A stretch of 64,000 nucleotides of DNA from Paracoccaceae bacterium (lineage in GTDB: Bacteria; Pseudomonadota; Alphaproteobacteria; Rhodobacterales; Rhodobacteraceae): positions 62,001-126,000 of the forward strand of contig JANSYP010000001.1 of the NCBI GenBank assembly GCA_024742405.1, given 5' to 3'. The position numbers and the translations under genes are program-made. Below the pieces are notes generated by a model. It ran no database searches. It saw only the letters and a list, made by a program, of their open reading frames with translations, and was not told the origin of the DNA. Of the stretch, positions 26,646 through 36,274 are shown one piece after another (position 1 is the stretch's first letter; the number at the start of each line of letters is the position of its first letter).

Positions 26646-28574
26646 TCAGCCCGCCGGCGTGTACCAGATCGGCGAGGAATAGGCGCGCTCCTGATGGGTC
26701 AGCTGCGCGTCCTCGGGCAGATCGACCCCGAACCGGACCTTGTCATAGACCACCCACCGCGGAGTCGGGATCTCGAGCACCCGCACGTAATAGAAGGCCC
26801 GTTCCGCGGGGTCGAAATCGGGATCCGTCCAGACCGTGGCGAGCTCCGACGCGCCGATCGTGTTGGACCAGCTCGCGGTCTCCAGATCGACCGTGTTGCC
26901 CACCTCGGCCAGCTTCCCGTCCGCGCCCGGCGTGCGGTCCCCGGACCAGGCGACGTCATGCACCTGCTCGTGCAGCTCACCGTCGGCATCCATCCAGCCC
27001 TTCACGACCTGGACGCGGTCGAGATTGGCCCCGATCGGATCGCGCAGCGCGTAGATCATGAAGGACGGCGCACCGTCGCCCTCGCGGGGACGCAGATCCG
27101 CCCCCATCGGCACGCCCTTGCTGTAACCGATTTCGGCGGGCATGCGCGTGCGCAGATCCTCGTCGCTGAAGTCCCAGCCGCCGAAAAAGCGCAGCGCGAT
27201 CCTCGGTCCGGTTGTGGCGTAGGTCTCCTTGCGCTTGAAGGCGTCGAAGATGGCGGAGCGTGTGTTTTCGGTGGCCCAGACCGCCGTATAGCCCGAAGCG
27301 ACCAGCGTGTGTCCTTCGAACGCGCCGAGATCGCTTTCCACGAACGGGTGAAGCACACGGGTCGGCGACGGCTCCGCGCTGACGGACTTGCCGAAATAGT
27401 TGTCCTCTTCCGCCGTCGCCAGCGAGGTATGGCTGTCGGTCGCGCCACCCATGCCGAACTTGTAGGGGTTCACGCCGAACTTCGCCTCCAGCGCGAGGCC
27501 TTGTTTCAGCGCCTCGCGGGCATATTCCCCGGCGAGCATTTCGGGCTGCTTGAGCTCCGAAATATCCAGATTGCCGACATCCCAGTTCTCGTAATCGGCG
27601 AAGTCGTCCTCGGGGCTCAGGAACGGATGGGCCTCGCCATCGCCCTTGATTTGGGTGACCTCATATTGCGGTTCCCACCGTGCGCGCTGCTGGACATAGG
27701 CTTCGTCCACCTGGCCGCCATGGTAGGTGACCTCGGTCGGGAACATCCAGCCGTTCGAGAGGTTGCCGTTATGCGCAAATGCGATCGCGCGGCCGCCGGT
27801 CTTTTCCTCATAGGCCTCCAGCCAGGCGTAAAGCGACTTGGGATCTGTGTCGCCCATCGGCGGCTGCGTCACCGGCGGGACCACCTGCAGCGCCCGCATC
27901 GCACCGTCGCGCAGCATCACGTTGCGGTGCAGGTTGAAGCCCTTGGGAACCGAGGTCCACTCGAAGCCGACAAAGGCGGTGAACTGGCCCGGCGCGTTGT
28001 GCCGTTCGGCCGCCTCCACGATATGCTCCCAGGTAAAGGCGAAGGCATCCGCGCCGGGGCTGTAGGACTCGAGCAGGACCTCTGGCAGCGTCATCTGCGA
28101 GAAGTTCCCGATGATGTCAAAGGCGGCTGCCGCCGCGGCCTCGCCACCCTCGGAATAGCCCTCGTACCATTCCAGCCCCTTGGGATCGGCCAGAACGCCG
28201 GGCTTGCCCGCCTGCAGGTCCGGGGCAAAGCCCATCAGGTCGGTATGGTCGGTCAGCACCATCCAGTCGAGCGGACGGGCGAGGCGCACGGGCTGCCCGG
28301 TCGAGGACACGACCTGTTCGCCCTTGGCAAAGCGCCAAGCCTCGTCGGGCAGCAACGTATTGCCAAAGGCGCCGGCATCGAGCGACAGTCCGGTATGAAG
28401 ATGCGTATCGCCCCAAAGTGGCCGTTCCGGAATGGTGCGGTTGGCATAGGGCGAATAGGGCTTCCCCGGAAAGGTTCCCTCGGCAGCCTCCCGACTCGGA
28501 ACGCCATCTGCCACCGCATTCGTACCCGCAGCCACCAGCGTTGCTGCAGCAACGACAAACAAGTGCCTATTCAT
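26646..28574 (-). CDS. DUF3604 domain protein, exported
   Basis: A 642-residue protein with a signal peptide ([17 protein letters not shown]..., cleavage near AVA-DG). The DUF3604 domain fills the rest: [15 protein letters not shown] (metal-ligand-like His-x-His), [33 protein letters not shown] and [14 protein letters not shown]. These Asp/His motifs are like those of PHP-type metallo-hydrolases, so a periplasmic hydrolase is likely, but no substrate is established. ATG at 28574 is preferred to a longer start (28646), which adds a Lys/Arg-rich stretch ahead of the signal. GAGGGA lies just upstream. Reads toward ruvB (convergent, nine-base gap). Confidence 0.82.
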   Translation of the reverse strand: MNRHLFVVAAATLVAAGTNAVADGVPSREAAEGTFPGKPYSPYANRTIPERPLWGDTHLHTGLSLDAGAFGNTLLPDEAWRFAKGEQVVSSTGQPVRLARPLDWMVLTDHTDLMGFAPDLQAGKPGVLADPKGLEWYEGYSEGGEAAAAAAFDIIGNFSQMTLPEVLLESYSPGADAFAFTWEHIVEAAERHNAPGQFTAFVGFEWTSVPKGFNLHRNVMLRDGAMRALQVVPPVTQPPMGDTDPKSLYAWLEAYEEKTGGRAIAFAHNGNLSNGWMFPTEVTYHGGQVDEAYVQQRARWEPQYEVTQIKGDGEAHPFLSPEDDFADYENWDVGNLDISELKQPEMLAGEYAREALKQGLALEAKFGVNPYKFGMGGATDSHTSLATAEEDNYFGKSVSAEPSPTRVLHPFVESDLGAFEGHTLVASGYTAVWATENTRSAIFDAFKRKETYATTGPRIALRFFGGWDFSDEDLRTRMPAEIGYSKGVPMGADLRPREGDGAPSFMIYALRDPIGANLDRVQVVKGWMDADGELHEQVHDVAWSGDRTPGADGKLAEVGNTVDLETASWSNTIGASELATVWTDPDFDPAERAFYYVRVLEIPTPRWVVYDKVRFGVDLPEDAQLTHQERAYSSPIWYTPAG

Positions 28575-28940
28575 ATCCGTCCCTCTCGTTCGCGATTCGG
28601 CTTTCGCTCTTTGGCGCGCCTGTTTTTTCGGTCTGCGCCAGGACAATGAGACCCGAATAGCGCGATTAGATCAACCGCACCTGCCGCTGGGTCATGCACA
28701 GGTTTCAGCCCGAAATGCATACTGAAAGGCTCCCGAGCCGTGGGTCCCGCCAGAACGGCAGCGATCGGGATTGGCGCCGGCGATCGGCAGGACCCACAGG
28801 ATGACCTGTGGCCCCGAGCCGGGCAGGGCCGGTGGCCGGGCTGGATGGGCGGCTTTATCGGCACCCGTACCAACCCAGCGAGCGTCGCGGCGCCGGCGGA
28901 CGTCTCTGCCGGGGAGGGCAGCGTCACCCCGATGCCGGTC
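28575..28940. other. 366-base gap between asparaginase and DUF3604 genes
   Basis: No supported coding frame. On the minus strand it must carry the end of the asparaginase transcript and the promoter and leader of the DUF3604 gene. It holds a pair of overlapping hairpins at 28740-28811 (separate entry) and, nearer the DUF3604 start, a TTGATC...TATTC stretch around 28655-28675 that could be promoter sequence. Confidence 0.5.
28740..28811 (-). repeat. Two overlapping, mutually exclusive hairpins
   Basis: GTGGGTCCCGCC (28740-28751) pairs with GGCAGGACCCAC (28786-28797) with one mismatch. CCACAGG (28794-28800) pairs exactly with CCTGTGG (28805-28811) around a four-base loop. The two stems share 28794-28797 and so cannot form together. 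They lie past the asparaginase stop and about 170 bases before the DUF3604 start, both on the minus strand. They may be a terminator or a leader switch. Confidence 0.5.
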
Positions 28941-30032
28941 CTAGTGACTGAACAGTGCGCGCAATCCGTCATGATCCGTGCCGTGATGCATCAGCCCGAC
29001 CATCAGCAGCAGCCGCGCCTTCGGCGCGCTGAGATCCCCCGCGAGGATCGCACCGGCGTCCAGCAGGGTCCGGCCGCCGCCCTTGTCGCCATAGATCGGC
29101 TCCACCGCGCCATGGGGCACGCGCGTGGAGATCACCACGGGGATCCCCTTGTGCAGCGCCTCTTGAACGGCGGCGAATGTCTCGGCATCGACATTGCCTG
29201 CGCCCACGCCCACGATCACGAGCCCTGCGGCCCCGGTTTCCACCGCGTGGCGCACCAGCCGACCGTCGGACCCCGCATAGCTGGAGATGAGAGGCACGTC
29301 GGGCAGGCTGTCCGGCAGCGGCTCCGGCAGGGCCAGATCCGTCCTGCGCCCCCGGTCGTTGAACCGTTGCACCATGCCGCCGTAAATGTAGCCAAGGTAA
29401 CCCTTCTCACCCGAGGTGAAGGTCTGCACATTCGTCGTCTGGGTCTTGCGGACATCGCGGGCGGCATTGACATAGCCGTTCAGTGTCACCGTCACGCCCC
29501 AGCCCTGCGCCGAGGGCGACAGAAGCTGGGTGACCGCGTTCAGCAGATTGCCGGGCCCGTCCGGGCTGGGGTCCGACGCATCCCGCATGGCGCCGGTGAC
29601 AACGACCGGCTTGTCCGATCTCAGCGTGAGATCGAGGAAATAGGCACCCTCGGCCATCGTGTCGGTGCCATGGGTGACGACCGCGCCGACGATATCCTCC
29701 CGGGCGAGCACCCGGTCGACGGCACCGCTCAGCCGCGCCCAGAGCGCCGGGGTCATCTGCGACGAATCGATATCGGAGAAGTTCAGCACGCCGATATTGG
29801 CGAGGGTCGACAGACCGGGCACCGCCTTGATCAGGTCGTCACCGCTCAGCGCGGGCACCGCGCCCCCGGTTGCGGGGTCCGTCCGCTCCGCGATGGTACC
29901 ACCGGTGGCGATGATCGCGACCAGGGGCAAGGCGGGGTCGATGGTGCCAAAGGTCAGCTCTGGAGCGTCCCGCGCCGCCGCGATGGACGTGCTCAGAACG
30001 AGAGTCAGAACGGTCAGGATCGTCCGCGGCAT
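28941..30032 (-). CDS. Periplasmic (type II) L-asparaginase
   Basis: A 363-residue asparaginase with a signal peptide (MPRTILTVLTLVLSTSIAAA). The two catalytic threonine motifs are intact: TGGTIA at 43-48 and HGTDTM at 121-126 (Thr123, Asp124). SDKPVVVTGAMR and DGPGNLLNAV are the family's lysine and Asp-Gly-Pro segments. It hydrolyses asparagine (often also glutamine) to aspartate and ammonia in the periplasm. The ATG at 30032 places the signal peptide at the N-terminus; the longer frame from 30104 does not. It is followed on the same strand by the DUF3604 gene. Confidence 0.92.
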   Translation of the reverse strand: MPRTILTVLTLVLSTSIAAARDAPELTFGTIDPALPLVAIIATGGTIAERTDPATGGAVPALSGDDLIKAVPGLSTLANIGVLNFSDIDSSQMTPALWARLSGAVDRVLAREDIVGAVVTHGTDTMAEGAYFLDLTLRSDKPVVVTGAMRDASDPSPDGPGNLLNAVTQLLSPSAQGWGVTVTLNGYVNAARDVRKTQTTNVQTFTSGEKGYLGYIYGGMVQRFNDRGRRTDLALPEPLPDSLPDVPLISSYAGSDGRLVRHAVETGAAGLVIVGVGAGNVDAETFAAVQEALHKGIPVVISTRVPHGAVEPIYGDKGGGRTLLDAGAILAGDLSAPKARLLLMVGLMHHGTDHDGLRALFSH

Positions 30033-30253
30033 CGGGGCCTCCCATCGGGTCGTGTCGCCAGAGCCTAGCAACCCGGCGGGAATTTGGCAGGGTGACGGCG
30101 CCATGACGCAAGGGCAAGTCTGAGCGAAAGCTGACCGGACCGCGCGCCATCCACCGACGTTTTACCGACGTGATACCGATGCGCTGCAGACACGGGATTT
30201 GCCGCACCCCGGGCCGGTTGCAGGCGCCGTCTCGGGCGGCATAATTCGGCGCC

Positions 30254-30892
30254 ATGTCCGACCTGCTCAGCCCTGAAACCGTCACCGCACTCTTCACCCG
30301 TTCCAGCGGCGACTATGCCTTTGCCCGCTGGGGCCGGCCGCTAGCGCCGATCGTCTTCGGGGTGGAGGACAGCAGCCTCGGCGTGATCAAGGGCGCGATC
30401 GAGGCGGTGGCGCAACTCGCCGGGCAGGAGGTCGCCGAGACCGACCCGGAGCTCGGCGCCAACCTGATGGTGTTCTTCTTTCGCGACTGGGCGGAGCTGC
30501 CCGAGGTGCCCAATCTCGACCGGATGATTCCCGACCTCAGGTCCTTGACGGAGCGTCTGAATTCCGCCGGCGCAAACCAGTACCGGATCTTCCGCTTCGA
30601 TGAGGCTGGCGCGATCCGGGCCTGTTTCATCTTCCTACGCATGGACGCGGAACTCGCCGCAGTGCCCGCCGAGACCCTGGCGCTGAGTCAGATCGTCCAG
30701 TCCATCCTGCTCTGGTCCGACACGGCCTTCACCGGAACTTCGCCGCTGGCCCAGCTGCCCGAGACCGGCACGACGGTCCTGCGCCCCGAAATCGGCGCCC
30801 TGATCCGCGCGGCTTACGACCCGGTGATGCCCGCCGCCGCGCAGGACCCAAGCCACGCGCTGCGGCTCTACGCACGGATGGGGGCCCACTAG
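30254..30892 (+). CDS. Conserved protein of unknown function
   Basis: A 212-residue soluble protein: MSDLLSPETVTALFTRSSGDYAFARWGRPLAP..., then VFGVEDSSLGVIKGAIEAVAQLAG, a FFFRDWAEL stretch and a hydrophobic C-terminal half with IVQSILLWSDTAF. No signal peptide, spans or catalytic motif are visible. Conserved proteins of this type are known to me only as hypothetical in Rhodobacteraceae. It is divergent from the asparaginase gene (221 bases) and 258 bases from the next gene, so probably monocistronic. Confidence 0.65.
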   Translation: MSDLLSPETVTALFTRSSGDYAFARWGRPLAPIVFGVEDSSLGVIKGAIEAVAQLAGQEVAETDPELGANLMVFFFRDWAELPEVPNLDRMIPDLRSLTERLNSAGANQYRIFRFDEAGAIRACFIFLRMDAELAAVPAETLALSQIVQSILLWSDTAFTGTSPLAQLPETGTTVLRPEIGALIRAAYDPVMPAAAQDPSHALRLYARMGAH

Positions 30893-31150
30893 GTCTCGTC
30901 ACCAGCCGCCGCCCTCTTTCTGCGCAAAACCGCCGTTGCGCGACCTTCCTGCATGGTTGGCGTGTCTGACCAGAGCGATCGGACGCCCGACGGATGTGCC
31001 ACAACATCCGTTGCGGGCACATGGGCGTGGACACAGGGTGGGGCTGCGTTTCATTGGCAGCGATTGTTCAAAAGCTGGCAGATTGGGTCAATACCGAGGC
31101 CCGGCTCGGCACATATCCCTTGGCTGTTTAGTCATCCAAGGAACATGACC

Positions 31151-31591
31151 ATGCAACTCTCTCGGCTTCAAAAGCTCACACTTGGCCTGAGCGGCCTCGT
31201 CGCTTTTACCATCGGCGCCTTCATCCTGGTGTCTCCGCAAGCGTTCTACGCGAGTTATGGGATTACCCTAAACCGGGACCCCAACCTGCTGAGTGAACTT
31301 CGCGCACCCGGCGCGGGGCTTGCGACCCTTGGCGCGATCATGCTTCTGGGCATCGGTCGTCGGGCGATGACTCAGGTCGCGGTTGTTGCGGCATTTACCG
31401 TTTATCTGGCGTTCCCGCTCGGCCGCTTGGTCAGCCTTGCGGTGGATGGGGTACCGTCCGGTAGCATCCTCGCGGCCTTGGCAATCGAAATCGTTATTGC
31501 TTGTCTGCTGCTGACCGCGTTCGGACAGCGGCGCGCAAGAGCCCCGGTCGCGGAGAGCATCGCGGATCTGCCTAGTAGATCCCAAGGTTAA
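31151..31591 (+). CDS. DUF4345-like four-span membrane protein
   Basis: A 146-residue membrane protein with four hydrophobic segments (about 8-27, 48-66, 72-90, 106-124) and the sequence SPQAFYASYGITLNRDPNLLSELRAPGAG, typical of DUF4345. The ATG at 31151 is used because AAGGA at 31138-31142 is then eight bases upstream; ATG 31145 is only two bases from it. The family has no known function. It lies 62 bases ahead of the P-loop kinase gene on the same strand. Confidence 0.72.
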   Translation: MQLSRLQKLTLGLSGLVAFTIGAFILVSPQAFYASYGITLNRDPNLLSELRAPGAGLATLGAIMLLGIGRRAMTQVAVVAAFTVYLAFPLGRLVSLAVDGVPSGSILAALAIEIVIACLLLTAFGQRRARAPVAESIADLPSRSQG

Positions 31592-31653
31592 GCCCTGCAA
31601 GGCGGCGTTGCATGCCAACCGCCGCCCGCGTCTTGAATGTTGGAAAGAAGGTC

Positions 31654-32157
31654 ATGCCGACACGAACTGCCACTCTGCACCTGCTCTGCGGGAAGATCGC
31701 ATCTGGTAAATCGACGCTCGCCGCGAAACTGGCCGCTTCCGACGGGGCCTTGCTGATCGCCGAGGATGACTGGCTCGCCGCTCTCTTTCCAGAAGAGTTG
31801 GCGAAACCAAAAGATTACCTGCGCTGCTCGACAAAGCTGCGACGCGTGATGGCGCCACATATTCGGTCGATATTGAAAAGTGGCCTCTCGGTTGTTCTCG
31901 ATTTTCAGGCCAATACAGTGGAAAGCCGTCTGTGGATGCTTGGCCTGGTCGAAGGAACTGGCGCAGCCCATCAAATGCATGTGCTGACTTCGCCGGACGA
32001 AGTCTGCCTCGCGCGTCTGCGCCAGCGGAATGCTGATGGCGATCATCCGTTCTCAGTTTCTGAAGAGCAGTTTCATCAAATCACCAGATTTTTCGTGCCG
32101 CCTACGGCAGAGGAGGGGTTCACCCTGGTGTTCCATGACGGGCAGTTGCCGGGCTGA
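31654..32157 (+). CDS. P-loop kinase/ATPase of unknown substrate
   Basis: A 167-residue protein starting TRTATLHLLCGKIASGKSTLAAKLA: the Walker A loop is GKIASGKST. IAEDDW follows the second strand and VVLDFQANTVESRLWM gives an Asp/Arg set like that of small kinases and zeta-like phosphotransferases; HQITRFFVPP is near the C-terminus. The family is usually annotated only as AAA-type ATPase. The start at 31654 was chosen because homology begins there; an in-frame ATG at 31612 adds 14 unrelated residues. No partner antitoxin is seen, which speaks against a toxin role. Confidence 0.75.
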   Translation: MPTRTATLHLLCGKIASGKSTLAAKLAASDGALLIAEDDWLAALFPEELAKPKDYLRCSTKLRRVMAPHIRSILKSGLSVVLDFQANTVESRLWMLGLVEGTGAAHQMHVLTSPDEVCLARLRQRNADGDHPFSVSEEQFHQITRFFVPPTAEEGFTLVFHDGQLPG

Positions 32158-32332
32158 AAGATCCTCTGCCGCGTCGATCCAGTTGCGCTCACTGCATTGT
32201 TTTGTGTCCCCCTTGGGATGTCGATTGCCCCCCTGTCTGCAGGCATCCAGCCGTCGTTGGCGTGTGGTTTGTCCGATGCGCCCAAGCTTTTGACGGTTGC
32301 GGGCGTCTCCGGTCTGGTGAAGTCTGACTGAC

Positions 32333-32731
32333 ATGCACCGGTTCGAGACACGCGTTTACTACGAGGACACCGACCTCGCCGGGATCGTCTATTACGCCAA
32401 CTACCTGCGCTATATCGAACGGGCGCGGACGGAGTTTGTGCGCACCCTCGGCATCGACCAGACTGCGCTTCGCGACGAGGCGGGCATCGTCTTTGCCGTC
32501 CGCCGGGTCGAGGCCGACTACCTGACGCCTGCGTGTTTCGACGATGAGCTTGTGATCACAACCGCGCCCACGGCGGTGTCCGGGGCGCGGCTGACGCTCC
32601 ACCAGCAGGTCTTGCGGGGCGAGGTGCTGAATTTCGACGCGCTTGTGACCCTGGCCGCGCTGCGCCGCGACGGCCGACCGGCGCGGCTGCCGGCGGATTT
32701 GCGCGCGCAGCTGACGGCTTTGGTCCGCTGA
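32333..32731 (+). CDS. ybgC: Tol-Pal-associated acyl-CoA thioesterase YbgC
   Basis: A 132-residue hotdog-fold thioesterase with the 4-hydroxybenzoyl-CoA thioesterase signature YYEDTDLAGIVYYANYLRYIERAR; Asp14 is the expected catalytic residue. YbgC hydrolyses acyl-CoA in the cytoplasm and is linked to phospholipid synthesis proteins. It heads the tol-pal cluster, 90 bases before tolQ, as in many proteobacteria. It starts 175 bases after the P-loop kinase gene; that gap likely carries the cluster promoter. Confidence 0.94.
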   Translation: MHRFETRVYYEDTDLAGIVYYANYLRYIERARTEFVRTLGIDQTALRDEAGIVFAVRRVEADYLTPACFDDELVITTAPTAVSGARLTLHQQVLRGEVLNFDALVTLAALRRDGRPARLPADLRAQLTALVR

Positions 32732-32821
32732 CGGGCTTGTGCACGCAGGCTCCATGGCGCTCTGTCCCGCGATAGGGTAGATTGCCTGCAAAACGGTGAA
32801 AACACCGCAGAGGCAGGCAGC

Positions 32822-33493
32822 ATGGACCCATTGGATTTCTCGATCTGGGCGCTCTTCGAGCGCGCGACGCTGACGGTCAAGGTCGTCATGGTGCTGCTGG
32901 TAGCGGCATCGATCTGGTCCTGGGCGATCATCATCCAGAAGCATCTGGGATTTGCCGGCGCGCGGCGTCGGTTTCGCAGTTTCGACAGCAGTTTCTGGTC
33001 GGGCACGCCGCTCGACCGGCTCTTCGACAAGATCGGGGACCGTCCCGGCAATGCCGGTGAGCGGATTTTCGTGGCAGGCATGGGCGAGTGGCAGAAATCC
33101 CAGGATGCCCAGGGCGGCGCGATCCCCGGCGCGGTGACCCGGATCGATCGGTCGATGGATGTCGCCATCGCGCGCGAGGCCGAGCGGCTCAATGACGGGC
33201 TGTCGTTCCTGGCCACAGTCGGAGCGACGGCGCCCTTTGTGGGCCTCTTTGGCACGGTCTGGGGCATCAAGCATGCGTTCGAACAGATCGCGCTTCAGGG
33301 CAGCACCAATCTGACGGTCGTAGCGCCCGGGATTGCCGAGGCGCTCCTGGCCACGGCGCTTGGGCTTGCCGCGGCGATCCCGGCGGTGATCTTCTACAAC
33401 AAGCTCACCGCCGACAGCGCACGGCTGGTCGGGAACTATGAGGTCTTCGCCGACGAATTCGCTACGCTCCTGTCGCGGGATCTGGAGGCCTGA
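32822..33493 (+). CDS. tolQ: Tol-Pal motor subunit TolQ
   Basis: A 223-residue MotA/TolQ/ExbB-type protein with three membrane spans: about 15-37, then two near 125-150 and 165-190 (SFLATVGATAPFVGLFGTVWGIKHAF; IAEALLATALGLAAAIPAVIFYN). TolQ and TolR convert proton flow into movement of TolA to pull the outer membrane in at division. AGGCAGGCAGC precedes the ATG. The tolR ATG begins one base after the TGA. Confidence 0.96.
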   Translation: MDPLDFSIWALFERATLTVKVVMVLLVAASIWSWAIIIQKHLGFAGARRRFRSFDSSFWSGTPLDRLFDKIGDRPGNAGERIFVAGMGEWQKSQDAQGGAIPGAVTRIDRSMDVAIAREAERLNDGLSFLATVGATAPFVGLFGTVWGIKHAFEQIALQGSTNLTVVAPGIAEALLATALGLAAAIPAVIFYNKLTADSARLVGNYEVFADEFATLLSRDLEA

Positions 33494-33494
33494 G

Positions 33495-33980
33495 ATGGCG
33501 ATCGGTACGCAAAGCGGCGGGTCGGGGCAGCGCAAGCGGCGCCGCCGGTCCGGCGCAATGGCGCCGATGTCGGAGATCAACGTCACCCCCTTTGTTGACG
33601 TGATGCTGGTGCTGCTGATCATCTTCATGGTGGCAGCCCCCCTGATGACCACCGGTGTGCCGGTCGACCTGCCTGAAACCGCCGCGCCGCCCTTGCCTGC
33701 GGAGGAGGAGACTCCCCTGACCGTCACGCTCGCCGCCGATGGACGGATCCTGATCCAGGAGACCGAGGTCGCGCCCGACACGCTTGTGGCGCGGCTGGAC
33801 TCGATCGCGGCGGAGCGGCGCAACCGTCAGATCTATCTGCGGGCCGATGGCGGCATTGCGTATGCTCAGGTGATGCAGGTGATGGGCGCGTTGACCGCCG
33901 GCGGCTTCAGCTCGATCGGGCTGGTGACCGAACCCGGCGGACCCGCGCTCGACGCAGAGATTGATGGGGGCATCGAGTGA
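33495..33980 (+). CDS. tolR: Tol-Pal motor subunit TolR
   Basis: A 161-residue ExbD/TolR protein: a basic cytoplasmic N-terminus (RKRRRR), one membrane span with the proton-carrying Asp35 in MSEINVTPFVDVMLVLLIIF, and a periplasmic domain ending [13 protein letters not shown] at 33495 directly follows the tolQ stop and GGAGGCCTGAG. Its TGA overlaps the GTG start of tolA. Confidence 0.95.
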   Translation: MAIGTQSGGSGQRKRRRRSGAMAPMSEINVTPFVDVMLVLLIIFMVAAPLMTTGVPVDLPETAAPPLPAEEETPLTVTLAADGRILIQETEVAPDTLVARLDSIAAERRNRQIYLRADGGIAYAQVMQVMGALTAGGFSSIGLVTEPGGPALDAEIDGGIE

Positions 33981-34870
33981 ATGTGGGGCTGGTCATTTCC
34001 GGGCTCGGCCATGGGGCGCTCTTGATCTGGGCGATGCTGGACCTGAGCCCCCGGCCGGATCCGGCGATGGCGGTGCCCGAGTCCGTGCCGGTGCGCCTAG
34101 TCGCTCCGGAAGCTCTGGAGGTCGCGGCCCCGCCACTGCCGGTATTGCCACCCGCGCCGACGGAAAGCGCGGCTCCCGATCCCGTGGCGCCGCCGCCGCC
34201 TGCCGACCGCGTGGCGCTGCTGCCCGCGCCGCCGCCTCCGGACCGGGCGGTGCGCTCCGACCTGCCGCAGGAGGCCGTGCGCCCGGACCCGGTCCCGCTG
34301 CCCGAGGCCCCGCCAGAGCCGCCGCGGCCCGCCGAGGCGCCCCCTGCGGCGGCCGAGCGCATTGCGCCGGAACCCGAGGAACCCGTGGCGACCGACCCCG
34401 ACACGGCGCTCGAAGCGCCGCGCCCGGGACGGCGGCCAGAGCGCAGCGCCATTGCCGACGCGCTGGCCGAGGCCCTCGAGGAGCCGGTGGTCGAGGCGCC
34501 ACCCGCGGATGTGCCACCCGCGCCTGCACCGCTTTCGCCCGCCGGCCCGCCGCTCACGGGGACGGAGCGAGACGGGCTGCGTGTCGCGGTGGGACGGTGC
34601 TGGAATTTCGGCGCGCTCTCGACCGAGGCGGCGCGCGTCACAGTGACCGTCTGGATGCGCATGTCGTCCGACGGGCGCCCGGACGCGGGCAGCCTCCGTC
34701 TGGCCGATTTCGAGGGTGGCTCGCAGGCCGCCGCGCAACAGGCTTACGAGGTCGCCCGGCGCGCGATCCTGCGGTGCGGCGGTGAGGGTTATCCCCTGCC
34801 ACCCGAAAAATATGCCCAATGGCAGGAGATCGAAATGGTGTTCAATCCCGACCGGATGCGGGGGCGCTGA
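33977..34870 (+). CDS. tolA: TolA-like protein, energy transducer to Pal
   Basis: A 297-residue protein with one N-terminal membrane span, a long Pro/Ala/Glu-rich middle (about 30-195) and a C-terminal TonB/TolA-like domain ([48 protein letters not shown]). Alphaproteobacterial TolA proteins have such proline-rich rather than long helical spacers. It links TolQR in the inner membrane to TolB-Pal. Starts with GTG in a GTGA overlap with tolR; the tolB ATG comes one base after its stop. Confidence 0.9.
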   Translation: MNVGLVISGLGHGALLIWAMLDLSPRPDPAMAVPESVPVRLVAPEALEVAAPPLPVLPPAPTESAAPDPVAPPPPADRVALLPAPPPPDRAVRSDLPQEAVRPDPVPLPEAPPEPPRPAEAPPAAAERIAPEPEEPVATDPDTALEAPRPGRRPERSAIADALAEALEEPVVEAPPADVPPAPAPLSPAGPPLTGTERDGLRVAVGRCWNFGALSTEAARVTVTVWMRMSSDGRPDAGSLRLADFEGGSQAAAQQAYEVARRAILRCGGEGYPLPPEKYAQWQEIEMVFNPDRMRGR

Positions 34871-34871
34871 C

Positions 34872-36188
34872 ATGCTGCGTGTTGTCCTGGCCCTTGTATT
34901 GCTTGCAATCGGCTCCGCTTCGGTCGCGCAGGAGCGCGGGCCGCTCCGTATCGAGATAACCGAGGGCGTGATCGAGCCGGTGCCGATCGCGGTGCCCGAC
35001 TTCCTGACCGACGATCCTGCGCTGGCCGCCCGCGCCGCCGAGATCGCAGGCGTGGTCCGCGCCGATCTGGCGGGCAGCGGGCTGTTCCGTCCGATCCCGG
35101 CAGACGCCTTTATCTCTCAGGTCACAAATCTCGACAGTCCTGTGCAATATGCCGATTGGCAGGCGATCAATGCCCAGGGGCTGGTGACTGGCAAGCTGAT
35201 CGGGGCCGATGGGAAATACACCGTCCAGTTCCGGCTCTTCGACATCTTCGCGGAAACCACCCTCGGGGAGGGGCTGCAGTTTACCGCCGCCGACACCGCC
35301 TGGCGGCGGCTGGCGCACAAGGTGGCCGACGCGGTCTATTCACGTATTACGGGCGAGGGCGGCTATTTCGACAGCCGGGTGGTGTTCGTGGCCGAAAGCG
35401 GTCCCAAGGACGCCCGCGACAAACGCCTTGCCATTATGGACTATGACGGGGCCAACACGCGCTATCTGACGCAACCCGGGGACATCGTTCTGGCGCCGCG
35501 CATCTCTCGCGATGGGGGGCAGGTACTCTACACGTCCTATGCCACGGGCCGGCCGCGCGTGACCCTCATCGAGACCGAGACGCTGGCCACTCGCGTGCTG
35601 GACGAGCAACCGGGGTCCATGACCTTCTCGCCGCGCTTCACGCCGGACGGACAGGGGGTGCTGCTGTCGCTGTCGGAGCGTGGCAACACCGATCTCTACC
35701 GGCTCGATCTGGCTGGCGGGGCGCGCACCCGGCTGACCGAAGCCCCGTCTATCGAGACCGCGCCGAGCTTTGCCCCCGATGGTGAGCGGATCGTGTTCGA
35801 GAGCGACCGTTCGGGCAACCAGCAGCTTTATGTCATGGCGGCTGACGGTAGCGGCGTGGAGCGTATCAGCTTTGGCCCTGGCCGCTATGGCACACCGGTC
35901 TGGTCTCCCAAGGGGGATCTGATTGCCTTTACCAAGCAGCATCGCGGCCGTTTCCATATCGGGGTGATGCGCCCCGATGGCAGCGAGGAACGGCTGTTGA
36001 CGGCGTCTTTCCTCGATGAAAGCCCGACCTGGGCGCCGAATGGACGGGTTCTGATGTTCACCCGCGAGACCCCCGGCGCCGCCGGCGGTGCGCAGCTCTT
36101 TTCCGTGGATGTCACCGGACGCAATCTGCGCCCCGTACCGACGCCCGGCCCGGCCTCCGATCCGGCCTGGTCGCCGCTGCAGGAGTGA
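34872..36188 (+). CDS. tolB: Tol-Pal periplasmic beta-propeller TolB
   Basis: A 438-residue TolB with signal peptide ([20 protein letters not shown]), an N-terminal alpha/beta domain (VPDFLTDDP...[17 protein letters not shown]) and a C-terminal six-bladed propeller with WD40-like repeats ([68 protein letters not shown]). It binds Pal and releases it from peptidoglycan. ATG at 34872 fits the signal peptide. An 86-base gap separates it from pal. Confidence 0.97.
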   Translation: MLRVVLALVLLAIGSASVAQERGPLRIEITEGVIEPVPIAVPDFLTDDPALAARAAEIAGVVRADLAGSGLFRPIPADAFISQVTNLDSPVQYADWQAINAQGLVTGKLIGADGKYTVQFRLFDIFAETTLGEGLQFTAADTAWRRLAHKVADAVYSRITGEGGYFDSRVVFVAESGPKDARDKRLAIMDYDGANTRYLTQPGDIVLAPRISRDGGQVLYTSYATGRPRVTLIETETLATRVLDEQPGSMTFSPRFTPDGQGVLLSLSERGNTDLYRLDLAGGARTRLTEAPSIETAPSFAPDGERIVFESDRSGNQQLYVMAADGSGVERISFGPGRYGTPVWSPKGDLIAFTKQHRGRFHIGVMRPDGSEERLLTASFLDESPTWAPNGRVLMFTRETPGAAGGAQLFSVDVTGRNLRPVPTPGPASDPAWSPLQE

Positions 36189-36274
36189 GCCATGGGCAGC
36201 CGTACCGATCCATGCCATGCTGACCTGCCCGGTTTTTTCCCGCTCCATCTGGGGCGCCTTTCAGGACTAGAATC

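Noticed and set aside
26694-28649. 651-codon open frame antisense to the DUF3604 gene
   Set aside because: No family motifs and it fully mirrors the DUF3604 coding region.
22791-32222. Shared CCTTGGGATGTC in two gaps (near 22795 and 32213)
   Set aside because: A single 12-base match is expected by chance many times in 64 kb; flanks do not align.
32189-33823. 544-codon open frame antisense to ybgC and tolQ
   Set aside because: It crosses several real genes and intergenic DNA and is low-complexity in sequence.
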